The notes below the pieces were generated by a model. It saw only the letters and a list, made by a program, of their open reading frames with translations, did not search any database and was not told where the DNA came from. A stretch of 64,000 bases of DNA from Haloarchaeobius sp. FL176 (GTDB taxonomy: Archaea > Halobacteriota > Halobacteria > Halobacteriales > Natrialbaceae): the NCBI RefSeq assembly GCF_024609245.1, contig NZ_JANJYH010000001.1, forward strand, positions 496,001 through 560,000, in the 5' to 3' direction. The number at the start of each line of letters is the position of its first letter. Position 1 is the stretch's first letter. This document shows, piece by piece, positions 25,015 to 34,651 of this stretch. The translations under genes were made by a program, and so were the position numbers.

Positions 25015-25677
25015 GTGCGACTCATCGCCCACCGCGGGTTCGCGGACGAGGCCCCCGAGAACACGCTGGCCGCGCTCGAACACGCCGCCAGCAGCGGGGC
25101 CGACGTGATGGAGCTCGACGTGCGACGGTGTGCCAGCGGCGAGGTCGTCGTCCACCACGACGAGACGGTCGACCGCGTCACCGACGGCTCTGGCCGTGTC
25201 GCCGACCTCACCCGCCAGGAGCTGGCCGGACTCGACGTGCTCGGCTCGGGCGAGGGCGTCCCGACGCTCGCGAACGTCCTCGAATCGGTACCCGACTCCC
25301 TCGCACTGAACGTCGAGTGCAAGGAGGTCGGTGTGGCTGCCGAGGTCGCCGAGATGCTGGCGGCCCACGACGGCGACGCGATGGTCTCGTCGTTCGAACG
25401 GGACGCCCTCGCCGAGGCACGGGACGCCGCGCCGTCGGTGCCGACCGCCTTCCTCACCGACAGCCTCCGGAACCAGCCGGTGGCGACCGCTGTCGAGTTC
25501 GACTGCGACTACGTCCACCCACATTACTTCCTGCCGCTGCTCTCGAAGCTCGTCCCCCGCGCCCACGACGCCGGCATCGAGGTGAACGTCTGGACGGTCC
25601 GGTCACCGTCCATCGTCCGCCTGCTCGGGCTCCGCGGTGTCGACGGCATCGTCAGTGACCGCAGCGACGTGCTCTAG
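25015..25677 (+). CDS. Glycerophosphodiester phosphodiesterase family protein
   Basis: A 220-residue protein from GTG 25015. LIAHRGFADEAPENTLAAL (residues 3-21) has the His-Arg and Glu-Asn catalytic signature, ELDVRRCASGEVVVHHDETVDR the Glu/Asp/His metal site, and the C-terminal VNVWTVRSPSIVRLLGLRGVDGIVSDRSDVL closes the TIM barrel. It hydrolyses glycerophosphodiesters to glycerol phosphate and an alcohol, probably during lipid turnover. TAAATCG around 24988 may be its TATA element. Its TAG stop shares CTAG with the stop of the photolyase gene on the other strand. Confidence 0.93.
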   Translation: MRLIAHRGFADEAPENTLAALEHAASSGADVMELDVRRCASGEVVVHHDETVDRVTDGSGRVADLTRQELAGLDVLGSGEGVPTLANVLESVPDSLALNVECKEVGVAAEVAEMLAAHDGDAMVSSFERDALAEARDAAPSVPTAFLTDSLRNQPVATAVEFDCDYVHPHYFLPLLSKLVPRAHDAGIEVNVWTVRSPSIVRLLGLRGVDGIVSDRSDVL

Positions 25678-27131
25678 GGGATGCTCTCGTACCGGTCGTC
25701 GAGCCCCGCCATCGGACGCGGGTAGTCCACGCCGAGTTCGACGCCCGCCTCGACCAGCGCCTCGCGCGGCGCGGTCCAGGGCTCGCGGGCGTAGTCGGGG
25801 GCGACCGCGGTGAGGTCGGCCAGTTCGGGACACCAACGCGTCACGAAGGCCGCGTCGGAGTCGTACCGCTCGCCCTGCGAGAGCACGTCGAACGCGCGGT
25901 CCCGCGAGTCGTTCCCCACGCCGGCGATGTACGCCCAGTTGCCGTAGTTCGACGCCGGGTCGTAGTCCACCAGCAGCCGCTCGAAGTGGGCGGCACCGCG
26001 CCGCCAGTCCAGCCGCAGGTCGTTCGCCAGCAGCGACGCCGCGTTCTGACGTGCGCGGTTCGACGTGTAGCCGGTCGCAGCCAGCTCGCGCATCGCCGCG
26101 TCGACGAACGGGACGCCCGTCTCGCCGTCGGCCCAGCGACGGAACGCCGTCTCGTCCCAGCGCCAGTCGAGGTCCGTGCGGTTGCGGATGCCCTCCCGTC
26201 GGAACTGCTGGCTGCCGTGTTGCAGGAACTGGAACTGGAAGAAGTCCCGCCAGCGTAGCTCGAAGACGAGCCAGTACGTCGAGTCGTTGGCGACGCGCTC
26301 GGCCTCGTAGCGGTCGACCTCGCTCGCGACGTACCGGGGGGAGAGACAGCCGGCGGCGAGCCACGGCGAGAACTTCGCGGAGTAGTCCGCGCCCACGAGC
26401 CCGTTTCTGGTCTCCTTGTACTCGCGCAGGTGGTCGCCGGTCCAGAGGTACTCCTCGACCCGGGCGAGTGCCCGTGATTCCCCGCCGCGGAACGGGAGGA
26501 CGCCGCGCCCATCGGCGGACGCTTCCGGGACGCTCCCGAGCGGCTCGGGAATCTCCCCGGCCTCGGGCAGCTGGTCGGGGAGTGGCGGCAGGTCGGGTGT
26601 CGGGACCGGGTCGCGTCCCGTACTCTCGGCTTCGACGCGCTCGCGGAAGGGGGTGAACGTGTCGTCGATGACGGTCGGATGCACGGGCAGGTCGTCGGGA
26701 TGGTGCAGCGTGTGCGTCCAGTGGGTCCGTCGAGCGACACCGTCGGCGGCGAGCGCGTCCCCGACGGCCGCGCCTGTCTCCCGCTCCTCCGTGGTCGGCA
26801 GGGCCTGTTCGTGGAGCACGTCGGCGTCGACGGCGTCGGCAATTTCTGGCAGTACGTCCGCGGGCCGACCGCGCCGGACGAGCAGGTCGCTCCCGTGCTC
26901 GCGCAGCCGCTCGCGGAGGTCGGACAGGCTCTCGCGCAGGAACCGGGCACGATGTCCACCCGTCCGCTGATACCGGAACGAGTCGGGGCCGCCGTACGCC
27001 TGCTCGCCGACGCGACGCGGGTCGACGACGTAGACCGGCAGGAGCCGGTCGGCGTCGCTCGCGGCGACGAGCGTCGGGTTGTCGTGGAGCCGCAGGTCCC
27101 GGCGGAACCGGACGATGGCGGTGCTGGTCAC
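25674..27131 (-). CDS. DASH-type cryptochrome / DNA photolyase
   Basis: A 485-residue FAD protein. The N-terminal alpha/beta domain begins AIVRFRRDLRLHDNPTL (antenna domain), and the C-terminal helical FAD domain has YSAKFSPWLAAGCLSPRYV, the Trp-rich FELRWRDFFQFQFLQHG and the DASH-characteristic GYTSNRARQNAASLLAND ... NYGNWAYIAGVGNDSRD. Classical CPD photolyases differ in this last region, so I favour the cryptochrome-DASH group, which repairs single-stranded pyrimidine dimers or signals blue light. Light repair makes sense for a sunlit brine organism. It ends tail to tail with GDPD, overlapping by 4 bases. Confidence 0.9.
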   Translation of the reverse strand: MTSTAIVRFRRDLRLHDNPTLVAASDADRLLPVYVVDPRRVGEQAYGGPDSFRYQRTGGHRARFLRESLSDLRERLREHGSDLLVRRGRPADVLPEIADAVDADVLHEQALPTTEERETGAAVGDALAADGVARRTHWTHTLHHPDDLPVHPTVIDDTFTPFRERVEAESTGRDPVPTPDLPPLPDQLPEAGEIPEPLGSVPEASADGRGVLPFRGGESRALARVEEYLWTGDHLREYKETRNGLVGADYSAKFSPWLAAGCLSPRYVASEVDRYEAERVANDSTYWLVFELRWRDFFQFQFLQHGSQQFRREGIRNRTDLDWRWDETAFRRWADGETGVPFVDAAMRELAATGYTSNRARQNAASLLANDLRLDWRRGAAHFERLLVDYDPASNYGNWAYIAGVGNDSRDRAFDVLSQGERYDSDAAFVTRWCPELADLTAVAPDYAREPWTAPREALVEAGVELGVDYPRPMAGLDDRYESIP

Positions 27132-27176
27132 GGTATATCTGGGTGCCGGACGCCCTTGAACGGGTGCCGCGACTGG

Positions 27177-27572
27177 TTACCCTTCGAGCACGCACACCGT
27201 GACCGTCCGCCGTCGCGGGCCGTCGCACTCGACGAACAGCACCGAGCCCCAGGAGCCGAGTTCGAGGGCCCCGTCCGCGACGGGGGTGGAGATATCCCGC
27301 CCCGCGACGGTTGCCCGGAGATGCGAGTCGGCGTTGTCGTCTATCTCGTCGTGCCGCCAGCCGTCGTCCGAGACCAGGTCAGCGAGGAACGTCTCGAGGT
27401 CCTCGCGGAGCCGTGGCTCACCCTCCTGAACGACGATACCCGCCGTGGTGTGGCCGGTCGCGACCGTGCAGAGCCCCGTCGCCTCGTCGGGGACCGCGGC
27501 GTGGACGCGGTCGGTCACGTCGACGGTGGTCAGGCGCTCCTCGGTCTCGACCGTGAACTGCTCGCGGTGCAT
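27177..27572 (-). CDS. YjbQ family protein (UPF0047)
   Basis: A 131-residue protein with the UPF0047 signature VATGHTTAGIVVQEGEPRLREDLETFL, the central DNADSHLRATVAGRDISTPVADGALELGSWGSVLFVECDGPRRR, and normal length. The fold is known as a trimeric beta barrel; some members have weak thiamine-phosphate synthase activity, but the cellular role is not settled. The conserved His and Glu residues of GHTT and ECDGP line the putative site. It lies upstream of the photolyase gene on the same strand with a 45-base gap that holds the photolyase TATA element (GGTATATC). Confidence 0.9.
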   Translation of the reverse strand: MHREQFTVETEERLTTVDVTDRVHAAVPDEATGLCTVATGHTTAGIVVQEGEPRLREDLETFLADLVSDDGWRHDEIDDNADSHLRATVAGRDISTPVADGALELGSWGSVLFVECDGPRRRTVTVCVLEG

Positions 27573-27644
27573 GGCTCACTCTTCGGGAGCCGACAACGAG
27601 AACCTTCTTCACCGGGTAGGATGAGGTGAGTGGTACCACGACAG

Positions 27645-29054
27645 ATGGCACGGTGGGACACACTGACATGCGTCTGCCTGCTCGCGGTCGCGGTGGTGGC
27701 GACCGCAGGCGTCGCAGGCACGACGGCAGGAGCCGACGGCGGGATGGTCGACGCAGCGGCCGACAGCGAGTGGCACACCCCACAGAACCGGGATGCTGTC
27801 CAGGGACAGGCGGGCCTGCCGAACGGAACGGCGGAACAGCCCGGTGACGTGGTCCGGATTCCGGTCAGCCTGACGGGGAACGAGACCACGGCGACGGTCG
27901 TCGTCGAGAACGAGAGCCTGGACTACCGGCTCGTCGTCCGGGTGGCGGACGAGAACCGCGACGGGGTCGTCGTCCTCCGCTGGAACACTTACCACGCCGG
28001 CTTCGTCGGGGCCGACGCGGTGGCGAACCGCACCGTCGCGGTCGACCAGCCGGACCGGGTGCTCGAGGCGCGGCGGACGACACCGCAACGCGACGAGCGC
28101 CTCGGCGAGGGCCAGTACGCCGTCTCGGTGCGCCACGACGAGCGTGTGGTCGCCGAGGACGTCGTCACCCTCGCCGCCGACCCGCTCCGTCAGTCCTCCA
28201 TCACCGTGCTGGAGGGGCCGCCGCTGGCCGACGCGTCTGCGGCGTTCGACCGTTCGGGCATCAGCGGCACCGTCGAGCAGGACGAGTGGCTGTTCGTCCT
28301 CGTCGAACGACAGTCCATCCACGGCTACGTTGACGGCGTCGAGGACCTGACCGGCAACGGGACCGAGGGTGTCAGCTTCCGCATCACCCGCAGCAGCGAC
28401 GGCTCCGCGGTCGACCTCTCGAACGCCACGTTCCTGCACTTCCCGGGGTACGACGAGTTCATCGTCGGCATCCCACCGAACGCGACGGTGTTCGACGCCG
28501 ACACCGACTACGTCGCTCGGTTCGTCGTGAACCGGTCGAACCCCTACTCGGGCGGCGGGGCGGTCAGTTCCTCCACCGGATTCCGCGTGCTCGCCGCCGG
28601 CGCACAGCCCGACCGACCCGTCCTCGAAGTCGTCGACGTGCAGGCACCCGAGACCGTCATCGAGGGGCGCGACGCCACCTTCGCGGTGAGCGTCGTCAAC
28701 AGCGGCGAACGCGAGGGGAGCGCGGCCGTCGTCGTCGCGATGGAGGGCACGAACGTCACCCGCGAGGTGACCGTCGGGCCGCGCTCCCAGCGGACCGTCT
28801 CCGTCCCGTTCGACACTGGCCCGCTCACCGAGGGGACGACCGAGTGGTCGGTCGGCATCGCGGGCGGCGCACGAACCGTCTCGGGCGAGATCGAGGTGCG
28901 GCTGACGAACGAGACGCGCAACGATGACCCGACTCTGGTGCCCGGACCGCGACGGACGGACGATGGCGGCCAGCCCGGCTTCAGCGCGCTCGCTGCGCTC
29001 GTCGGGCTCGGTGTCGGTATCGCGGGGCGCGTGCTGGCGCTGCGAAGGAAGTAG
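27645..29054 (+). CDS. Secreted surface protein with PGF-CTERM sorting signal
   Basis: A 469-residue protein; ATG 27645 gives a standard Sec signal (MARWDTLTCVCLLAVAVVATAGVAG), whereas a GTG at 27630 adds five residues. The ectodomain is rich in NxS/T sites and ends with an Ig-like region (VVDVQAPETVIEGRDATFAVSVVNSGEREGSAAV) like the CARDB module. The last 25 residues, PGFSALAALVGLGVGIAGRVLALRRK, are a PGF-CTERM signal: PGF, a hydrophobic helix and a basic tail, recognised by archaeosortase A, which replaces the helix by a lipid anchor. So it is a cell-surface anchored glycoprotein; its role is unknown (BGTF/surface-domain family). Confidence 0.88.
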   Translation: MARWDTLTCVCLLAVAVVATAGVAGTTAGADGGMVDAAADSEWHTPQNRDAVQGQAGLPNGTAEQPGDVVRIPVSLTGNETTATVVVENESLDYRLVVRVADENRDGVVVLRWNTYHAGFVGADAVANRTVAVDQPDRVLEARRTTPQRDERLGEGQYAVSVRHDERVVAEDVVTLAADPLRQSSITVLEGPPLADASAAFDRSGISGTVEQDEWLFVLVERQSIHGYVDGVEDLTGNGTEGVSFRITRSSDGSAVDLSNATFLHFPGYDEFIVGIPPNATVFDADTDYVARFVVNRSNPYSGGGAVSSSTGFRVLAAGAQPDRPVLEVVDVQAPETVIEGRDATFAVSVVNSGEREGSAAVVVAMEGTNVTREVTVGPRSQRTVSVPFDTGPLTEGTTEWSVGIAGGARTVSGEIEVRLTNETRNDDPTLVPGPRRTDDGGQPGFSALAALVGLGVGIAGRVLALRRK

Positions 29055-29065
29055 CCCGGACCGGC

Positions 29066-31069
29066 TCAGGCGAGCCAGTCCTCCGGCTTCGTGTCGTAGT
29101 CCACGTCGTCGGCCGCGAGATGCTCGACGTCCTCCCACGGGACGTCCTGTTCCTCGAACTTCTCGCCGTCGTACCGGATGAGTCGTCCCTGCTCGGCAGG
29201 TTCCGGCTCGCGGTTCCGTCGGCGGGCGACCTCGCGGTCGTGGTCCGACACCTCCTTGACGACGGTCAGGAGGTTCACCGGACGGCCCCACAGCTCGAAC
29301 ACGCGTTCGAGGGTCTGCTTGGCCTGCCGCACGTCGAGCATCACGCCGTTGTACTCGTGGCCGAGCAGTAGCTCGTTGCGGTTGTTGTAGTTGCCGTCGT
29401 ACACCGCGATGGTTGGCTTGCCGAAGTTCGTGAACTGCAACAGCAGCTTCTTCTTCACGTCGTCGGCGTCCTGACTGGCGACGCGGTACTGTCCCGTCGC
29501 CTGCGAGTACTCGTAGGTGAAGTACTCGTTCTCGTCGATGAACTCCTGGCTGAGGAACTCGTCGACGAACGTCACGTCGTTGTGGCTCCGGCGCACCTCC
29601 CGCATGCGGTCCCAGCCCGCGGCGTAGTCCACGTCGTCGATTGCCGCCTCGACGGTGTCGTACACCTGGTCGTCGAACAGGTAGCGCCCGATGCGCTCCA
29701 GCTCGGACTGGCTCACCCGCCCGACGAAGCCGCGGTGCGGCCGCCGGACAAGCGAGTAGTGCCGCCGGCACATCCCCTCGTAGGAGAGCACCTTCCACGG
29801 GTACGTCGCCACGTCGACCTCGCCGGCGAGTGCCCGGTCGAGCGCCTCGTTGTCGAGGTACTCGTCGGGCAGTTCGGCGAGCGCCTCGAGCGAGTCCGCG
29901 TCGATGCTGTCGAGCGCCGGCGGCGGTTGGAGCAGGTCACGGACCTGCGCGAAGTCGACGCTGTCCTTGAGGTTCCGCCACGTGATACCCTCCACCCGGA
30001 GCAGCTTGTCGAGCACCTCGCGGCGGTTCGTGGTGTTCTCGACGTACTGCCAGAGCTCCTTGCCCAGGCTGTACGGGTTGAGGCCGGGCGAGCCGAGCAC
30101 CGCCGCCATGTGGTCGGCGTAGTTGAGGAACTCGTCGTCGCCGGCGAACCCCTCGTCGGTCATCATCCGGGACTCCCAGATGCTGGCCCACCCCTCGTTC
30201 ATTATCTTCGTCATCTTCTGCGGGGCGAAGTAGTACGCCTCCTCCCGCATCATGTCGAGCAGGTCGCGCTGCCACGGCTCCATCTCGACCGCCTTCTCCG
30301 CCTCGTCGTCGTACTGCTTGCCGTGGGTGCGCAGGAACGCGATGACGTCCTTCTGTGGCTCCTCGGGGAACGTCGCCGACGGCTCGTCCCCCTCCAGTGC
30401 GTCCAGCCACTCCTCGTCGAACACCTCCTCGCGGACCTCCTCGGAGAGTTCGAGGTCGCCGAGTCGGTCGGCGAGGTCGTCCGGGTCAAGCTCCTCGGGG
30501 TCGTCCACGACGGAGCTGATGGCCTGGTACGGCCGGTGCTGGTCGATGTTGTCCTCGAGTGTTAGCACGTTGTCGATCCACTTCTCGACCGCCGCGCGCT
30601 CGATCTCGGGGTCCTGCATGTACTCCGAGATTGCACGGGCGTGCCGTTCGAGCATCGCCGCCGCGTTCGGCGTCCCCTCGGCGAACAGCTGGAACCAGTC
30701 GTTGTTCGCGAAGAAGTCCGAGTGGGCCTCGACGTGCGTGATGACCGCCTTCTGGTCGGCCAGCGTGTTCGACTCCTGCAAGAACGCGTGGGCGGGGTCG
30801 TCGTTGTTGACGATCTCGAACGCCTTCCCGCCGCTGTACTGGCCCTGCTTCTGCTGGCGGTCGTACTGCATGCCCCAGCGCCAGTGCGGGTACCGGTGCT
30901 GGAAGCCGCCGTAGGCGATGAGCTCGTTCATCTCGTCGTAGTCGACGACCCAGTAGTTCACCTCGTACGGGGAGAGGCCGAACTTCTCGGCGAGGTTGCG
31001 GGCCTCCGCGACGTGCTCCTGCAGGTCGTCAGCGATGCGCTGTTTCTCGATTCTGTCCGGATTACTCAT
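29066..31069 (-). CDS. spoVR: SpoVR family protein
   Basis: A 667-residue protein from ATG 31069 ([11 protein letters not shown]). It has the SpoVR family hallmarks: [40 protein letters not shown] near the N-terminus, [16 protein letters not shown] and a large helical remainder with ETMMRQ-like, HDNTN-poor, acidic repeats. Bacterial SpoVR/YcgB proteins are linked to the PrkA-YeaH stress regulon and cortex formation; the biochemical activity is unknown. It is the last gene of the four-gene prkA cluster and its ATG lies in the final codons of yeaH, an 8-base overlap that suggests coupled translation. Confidence 0.92.
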   Translation of the reverse strand: MSNPDRIEKQRIADDLQEHVAEARNLAEKFGLSPYEVNYWVVDYDEMNELIAYGGFQHRYPHWRWGMQYDRQQKQGQYSGGKAFEIVNNDDPAHAFLQESNTLADQKAVITHVEAHSDFFANNDWFQLFAEGTPNAAAMLERHARAISEYMQDPEIERAAVEKWIDNVLTLEDNIDQHRPYQAISSVVDDPEELDPDDLADRLGDLELSEEVREEVFDEEWLDALEGDEPSATFPEEPQKDVIAFLRTHGKQYDDEAEKAVEMEPWQRDLLDMMREEAYYFAPQKMTKIMNEGWASIWESRMMTDEGFAGDDEFLNYADHMAAVLGSPGLNPYSLGKELWQYVENTTNRREVLDKLLRVEGITWRNLKDSVDFAQVRDLLQPPPALDSIDADSLEALAELPDEYLDNEALDRALAGEVDVATYPWKVLSYEGMCRRHYSLVRRPHRGFVGRVSQSELERIGRYLFDDQVYDTVEAAIDDVDYAAGWDRMREVRRSHNDVTFVDEFLSQEFIDENEYFTYEYSQATGQYRVASQDADDVKKKLLLQFTNFGKPTIAVYDGNYNNRNELLLGHEYNGVMLDVRQAKQTLERVFELWGRPVNLLTVVKEVSDHDREVARRRNREPEPAEQGRLIRYDGEKFEEQDVPWEDVEHLAADDVDYDTKPEDWLA

Positions 31070-32372
31070 CTGAATCGCCCTCCGTGGAGAGGATGGTGTA
31101 GATCGCGTCGGTGACGTCCTCCGGGCCGGTGACGTACGCGACGGCCACGTCGTCGCTCCCACCGAAGTGCGACTCCACCTCCTCGGCGTGGGTCGCGTTG
31201 ATGGCCGTCCCGGTCGGCTGGGTCTCCACGTAGGCGTGGAGGTTCGCCGGGATCTGCTCCATCATCGGGATGACCCGCTCCTCGGTGTCGTTGCTCGAGT
31301 TCTCCGAGTCGCCGGCCGCGAACACGTACCGGTTCCACTCGCTGAACGGGTACGACTCCAGCAGTTCGGCGGCGAGCTCGTACGCCGACGATATCTTCGT
31401 GCCGCCACCGGAGCGGATGCCGAAGAACTCCTGCCGTTCGACCTCCCACGCGTCGGCGTCGTGGGCGATGTAGATGAACACCGCGTTGTCGTACTTGCCG
31501 GTGAGGTACCAGTCGAGCGGCGTGAACACGCGCTCGACCAGCTCCCGCTTCTTCTCCCGCATCGAGCCGGAGACGTCGCGGATGTTGACGACGACGACGT
31601 TCTTCTCTTTCTCCTCGATAATCTCGGGGTGACGGTAGCGCTCGTCCTCCCGGCGGAACGGGACGTGCTTGATGCCCTCGCACCGTATCTTCTCGGTGAC
31701 AGTCTCGCGGTCGACGTTCTCCTCGACCGCCTCGAAGGACTCCCACTTGGTCCGCTCGTCGCGTGGAATCTCGTCGTAGGCGTCGTCGAGCCACGCCATC
31801 GAGACGGGCAGGCTCTCGCCGCGGGCCCACTCGAACGCCTTGCGCGGCCCCCAGCCGTCGATCTTCAGCACCTCCCGCAGGAACTCCTCGTCGAAGTCCA
31901 TCGAGAGCTTGCGCTTCAGTCCCTCCTTGAACATGCGCTCGAAGTCGAGCGTCGAGTCCGGACCGCTCCGGGTCACGTCCGTGAACGGACCCTCCTTCTC
32001 CTCGATGACGCGCTTGCCCTTCGGTTCGAGGTCGAGCCCGAGCTCCTCGTCGAGTTCCTCGGCGAACTCCTCGGGGTCCATCTCGTAGTACTCGTGCTCG
32101 CCGCCCTCCTCGCCGGGGTCGCCGTCCTCGCCCTCTCCGGGCTGTGGCTGGGGCTGGCCGACGGGGTCGCCCACGTCGGCGTCGCCCTGGCCGACGCCGC
32201 CCTGGTCGCGCTGGTCGTACTCGAACGACGGGAGGTCGACGATCTTGATCGGGATCTTCACCTCGTCCGCGCCGCTGCGGCCGAGTTCGCCGTACTGGAT
32301 GAACTCCTTCAGGTCCTCGCGGCGCTGTTCACCCACCTCCCGGAACCGGTCGAGGTCGTCCTTCAGTCCCAT
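31062..32372 (-). CDS. yeaH: YeaH/YhbH family protein (UPF0229, DUF444), VWA-like
   Basis: A 436-residue protein from ATG 32372 ([21 protein letters not shown]). The central part has SKIPIKI-like words ([18 protein letters not shown]) and the C-terminal half has [19 protein letters not shown], a von Willebrand A / MIDAS-like metal-binding DxSxS motif, followed by [40 protein letters not shown]0229 proteins accompany PrkA kinases in bacteria and haloarchaea. The N-terminus is acidic and low complexity around residues 90-130. Overlaps on both sides (10 bases with the upstream kinase, 8 with spoVR) show an operon. Confidence 0.92.
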   Translation of the reverse strand: MGLKDDLDRFREVGEQRREDLKEFIQYGELGRSGADEVKIPIKIVDLPSFEYDQRDQGGVGQGDADVGDPVGQPQPQPGEGEDGDPGEEGGEHEYYEMDPEEFAEELDEELGLDLEPKGKRVIEEKEGPFTDVTRSGPDSTLDFERMFKEGLKRKLSMDFDEEFLREVLKIDGWGPRKAFEWARGESLPVSMAWLDDAYDEIPRDERTKWESFEAVEENVDRETVTEKIRCEGIKHVPFRREDERYRHPEIIEEKEKNVVVVNIRDVSGSMREKKRELVERVFTPLDWYLTGKYDNAVFIYIAHDADAWEVERQEFFGIRSGGGTKISSAYELAAELLESYPFSEWNRYVFAAGDSENSSNDTEERVIPMMEQIPANLHAYVETQPTGTAINATHAEEVESHFGGSDDVAVAYVTGPEDVTDAIYTILSTEGDSDE

Positions 32373-34651
32373 CTGTATGCCACCTGTCCCATGACGTGTC
32401 TGCTGGTCAGTTCGGCCGACGCCTCGGAGTAGCCCTGCAGGTCGACCATCGCGTCGATGGTCTTGGCCTTGAGGTCGGCGGTCTCGGTGCCACTCGGCGG
32501 GTCGTCCCACTGGCTCGGCTCGAAGTCCTCGTAGGTGCGGCGCACGTCGTCCCAGTCGTTGGACTCCAGGACCGCCCGGACGACGGGGATGGCGGCGAGG
32601 TCGACGTCCTCGATGGCGAAGTCCTCGTCGCGGTGCTCCCACGCGTGGCGGTTCAGCGCCGTGATTATCTTCTCGCGCCGGAACTCTGCGACCGCGTCGC
32701 TGGGCTCGTCGCCCTCGTACTCGTCCTCGTCGAAGCGGCCGAGGTGCTCGACCTCGAACACCTTCATCTTCAGCGGGTCGGGCTCCTCGCGCTCGCCGCG
32801 GTCGTTGACGATGGGTTCGCCCGTCTCCCAGGCGTACACCTGCTCGACGTACTCCGCGACCGTCGCCTCGTCGACGGTGCTGTCGTGGAGCATCGCGTCG
32901 ACGACGTCCTGCTCCTGAGCGTCGAACACGTGGTTCTTCACTTGGGCGACGCGGGACTCGAACTCGGTGCGCTCGCCGGTCGAGAACACCGGCGCGTCCA
33001 CGAGGTTCTCCACCATCGCGTTCAGCACGTCACGCGGCATGAGGACGTCTTCGACGGGCAGGTCGGCGTGGTGCCGGTCGGTGTCCTCGTGGAGCAGGTC
33101 CGCAAGCACGTCCCGGGTGTACGTGACGGGGATGCCGTGGGTGCCGTCCTTCGGGTCGGTCGCGAACTCGAACTCCTCGGCGTCGCGCCGGGTGTCGCCC
33201 TCCTGCAGGTAGCCCCGGTCGAAGAGGATGGCCTTGTCGACGAGGTCGAGCCCCGTCGGCAGGTCCTCGTCGTCGAGCCGGGTGACGACGCTGTACAGCG
33301 CCGCCGCCTCGATGGTGTGGGGGGCGAACTCCCGGTCGGTGAGCCGGTCCGACGAGCGCTTGACCGACACCGTCACCGGCTGGCGGATCTGGTCGGCGAG
33401 CTCGTCGTAGGACTCGGCGGTCCACACGGCCGTCTCACCGGTCAGCTCCCGCCGGATGAGCTCGGTCTCCAGCGAGAGGTTCGTCAGGTAGGTGAACTCG
33501 TGCTTGTCGAGCCGGCGCTTCAGCGCCTTCAGCGGGTCCATCCCCTGCCGGTCGGAGTGCTGGTTCAGCGTCGCCTCCAGGTCGGGGTTCGAGATGATGA
33601 CCAGCTGCGTGTCGACGTCCATCCCGATTCCCTTGTCCAACTTGACTGTCCCCTCGTCGGGGACGTTCAGCAGTTTCTGGAGCAGGTCGGCGTGCTGGGC
33701 GGCGTCCTCGACGATGGTGAGGAGACCGTTGCCCTGCGAGAGCACGCCGTCGTAGCTGAACGCCTGCGGGTTCTTCCGGCCGCGCGAGTCCAGCTTCTGG
33801 AGCATCCCGTGCATCCACGAGCCCACGAGGCGCTCCTTCGGCGAGCCGTCGTCCTCGCTGTGGAGGACCCCGATGCCCTGGCCCACGTCGACGACGTAGT
33901 TCTTCACGCGCAGGTGCCGGCTGTCGGCGATGGCCGAGAACAGGTCCTCTCGGCCCTCGCGACGGTAGCGCTCCTCCAAATAGTCGTACGCCTCGCGGCT
34001 GAACGGGTCGAGTCGCTCCTCGACGCGGACGGGCACGTCGGACTCGACGTGACTGTTCATCTCCGCGAGGAGGTCCGCCCGGACGGATTCGGGGAGGACC
34101 GACAGCGGGTGCACCTGCACGGGCGACTCGTACCAGTCGGTCTCGTCCTCGCCGCCGAGCTCGTCGCCGTAGCTCAGCCCGCGACTGCTGCCTTCGGCGG
34201 CCGCGACGTTCCACTCGACGGTGTACCTGCGGCCCGCCTCGGTCTTCGAGTACTCGCGCAACCCGTTGACGAGACAGCGCTTCAGCTCTGACTTGCCCGT
34301 GGCGGTCGGCCCGTCGAACCAGAGGATCTTCTCGTGCTTGCCACGCCCCGCCGCGATGGAGCGCAGGTCGTCGACGAACGAGTTGAGCACGTCCGTGTTG
34401 CCGAGGACCGCGTGTTCGCCGTCGTTGTACGGGTCGTCGAAGAAACGGTAGCGCTCCTTCTCCTCACCCTCCTCGACGACGGTCCGAGTCCCGGCTGCCT
34501 CGATGGCCTGCAGCAGGTACTTCGAGGCGTGGGCCGCGATGGAGGGCTGCTCGAACGCGCGGTCGATGTACTCCGCGATGCTCATCGGGGGCTCGTACGT
34601 GTCCTCCAGCGCGCGGTCACTCGCCGTGACGTAGTCGTCTCCGGTGCTCAT
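32363..34651 (-). CDS. PrkA-type serine protein kinase, second copy (divergent)
   Basis: A 762-residue protein that starts [13 protein letters not shown]. The AAA-like core has a P-loop GPTATGKS at residues 114-121, and the kinase C-terminal domain (PrkA C) follows. Compared with its neighbour it has an extra 70 residues and a longer middle region. It is one of two tandem PrkA homologs; PrkA proteins (YeaG in E. coli) are AAA+ serine kinases (or proteases in some accounts) that act in starvation responses. Its start overlaps the stop of the first prkA gene by one base, and its own stop overlaps yeaH by 10 bases. Confidence 0.92.
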   Translation of the reverse strand: MSTGDDYVTASDRALEDTYEPPMSIAEYIDRAFEQPSIAAHASKYLLQAIEAAGTRTVVEEGEEKERYRFFDDPYNDGEHAVLGNTDVLNSFVDDLRSIAAGRGKHEKILWFDGPTATGKSELKRCLVNGLREYSKTEAGRRYTVEWNVAAAEGSSRGLSYGDELGGEDETDWYESPVQVHPLSVLPESVRADLLAEMNSHVESDVPVRVEERLDPFSREAYDYLEERYRREGREDLFSAIADSRHLRVKNYVVDVGQGIGVLHSEDDGSPKERLVGSWMHGMLQKLDSRGRKNPQAFSYDGVLSQGNGLLTIVEDAAQHADLLQKLLNVPDEGTVKLDKGIGMDVDTQLVIISNPDLEATLNQHSDRQGMDPLKALKRRLDKHEFTYLTNLSLETELIRRELTGETAVWTAESYDELADQIRQPVTVSVKRSSDRLTDREFAPHTIEAAALYSVVTRLDDEDLPTGLDLVDKAILFDRGYLQEGDTRRDAEEFEFATDPKDGTHGIPVTYTRDVLADLLHEDTDRHHADLPVEDVLMPRDVLNAMVENLVDAPVFSTGERTEFESRVAQVKNHVFDAQEQDVVDAMLHDSTVDEATVAEYVEQVYAWETGEPIVNDRGEREEPDPLKMKVFEVEHLGRFDEDEYEGDEPSDAVAEFRREKIITALNRHAWEHRDEDFAIEDVDLAAIPVVRAVLESNDWDDVRRTYEDFEPSQWDDPPSGTETADLKAKTIDAMVDLQGYSEASAELTSRHVMGQVAYRWD

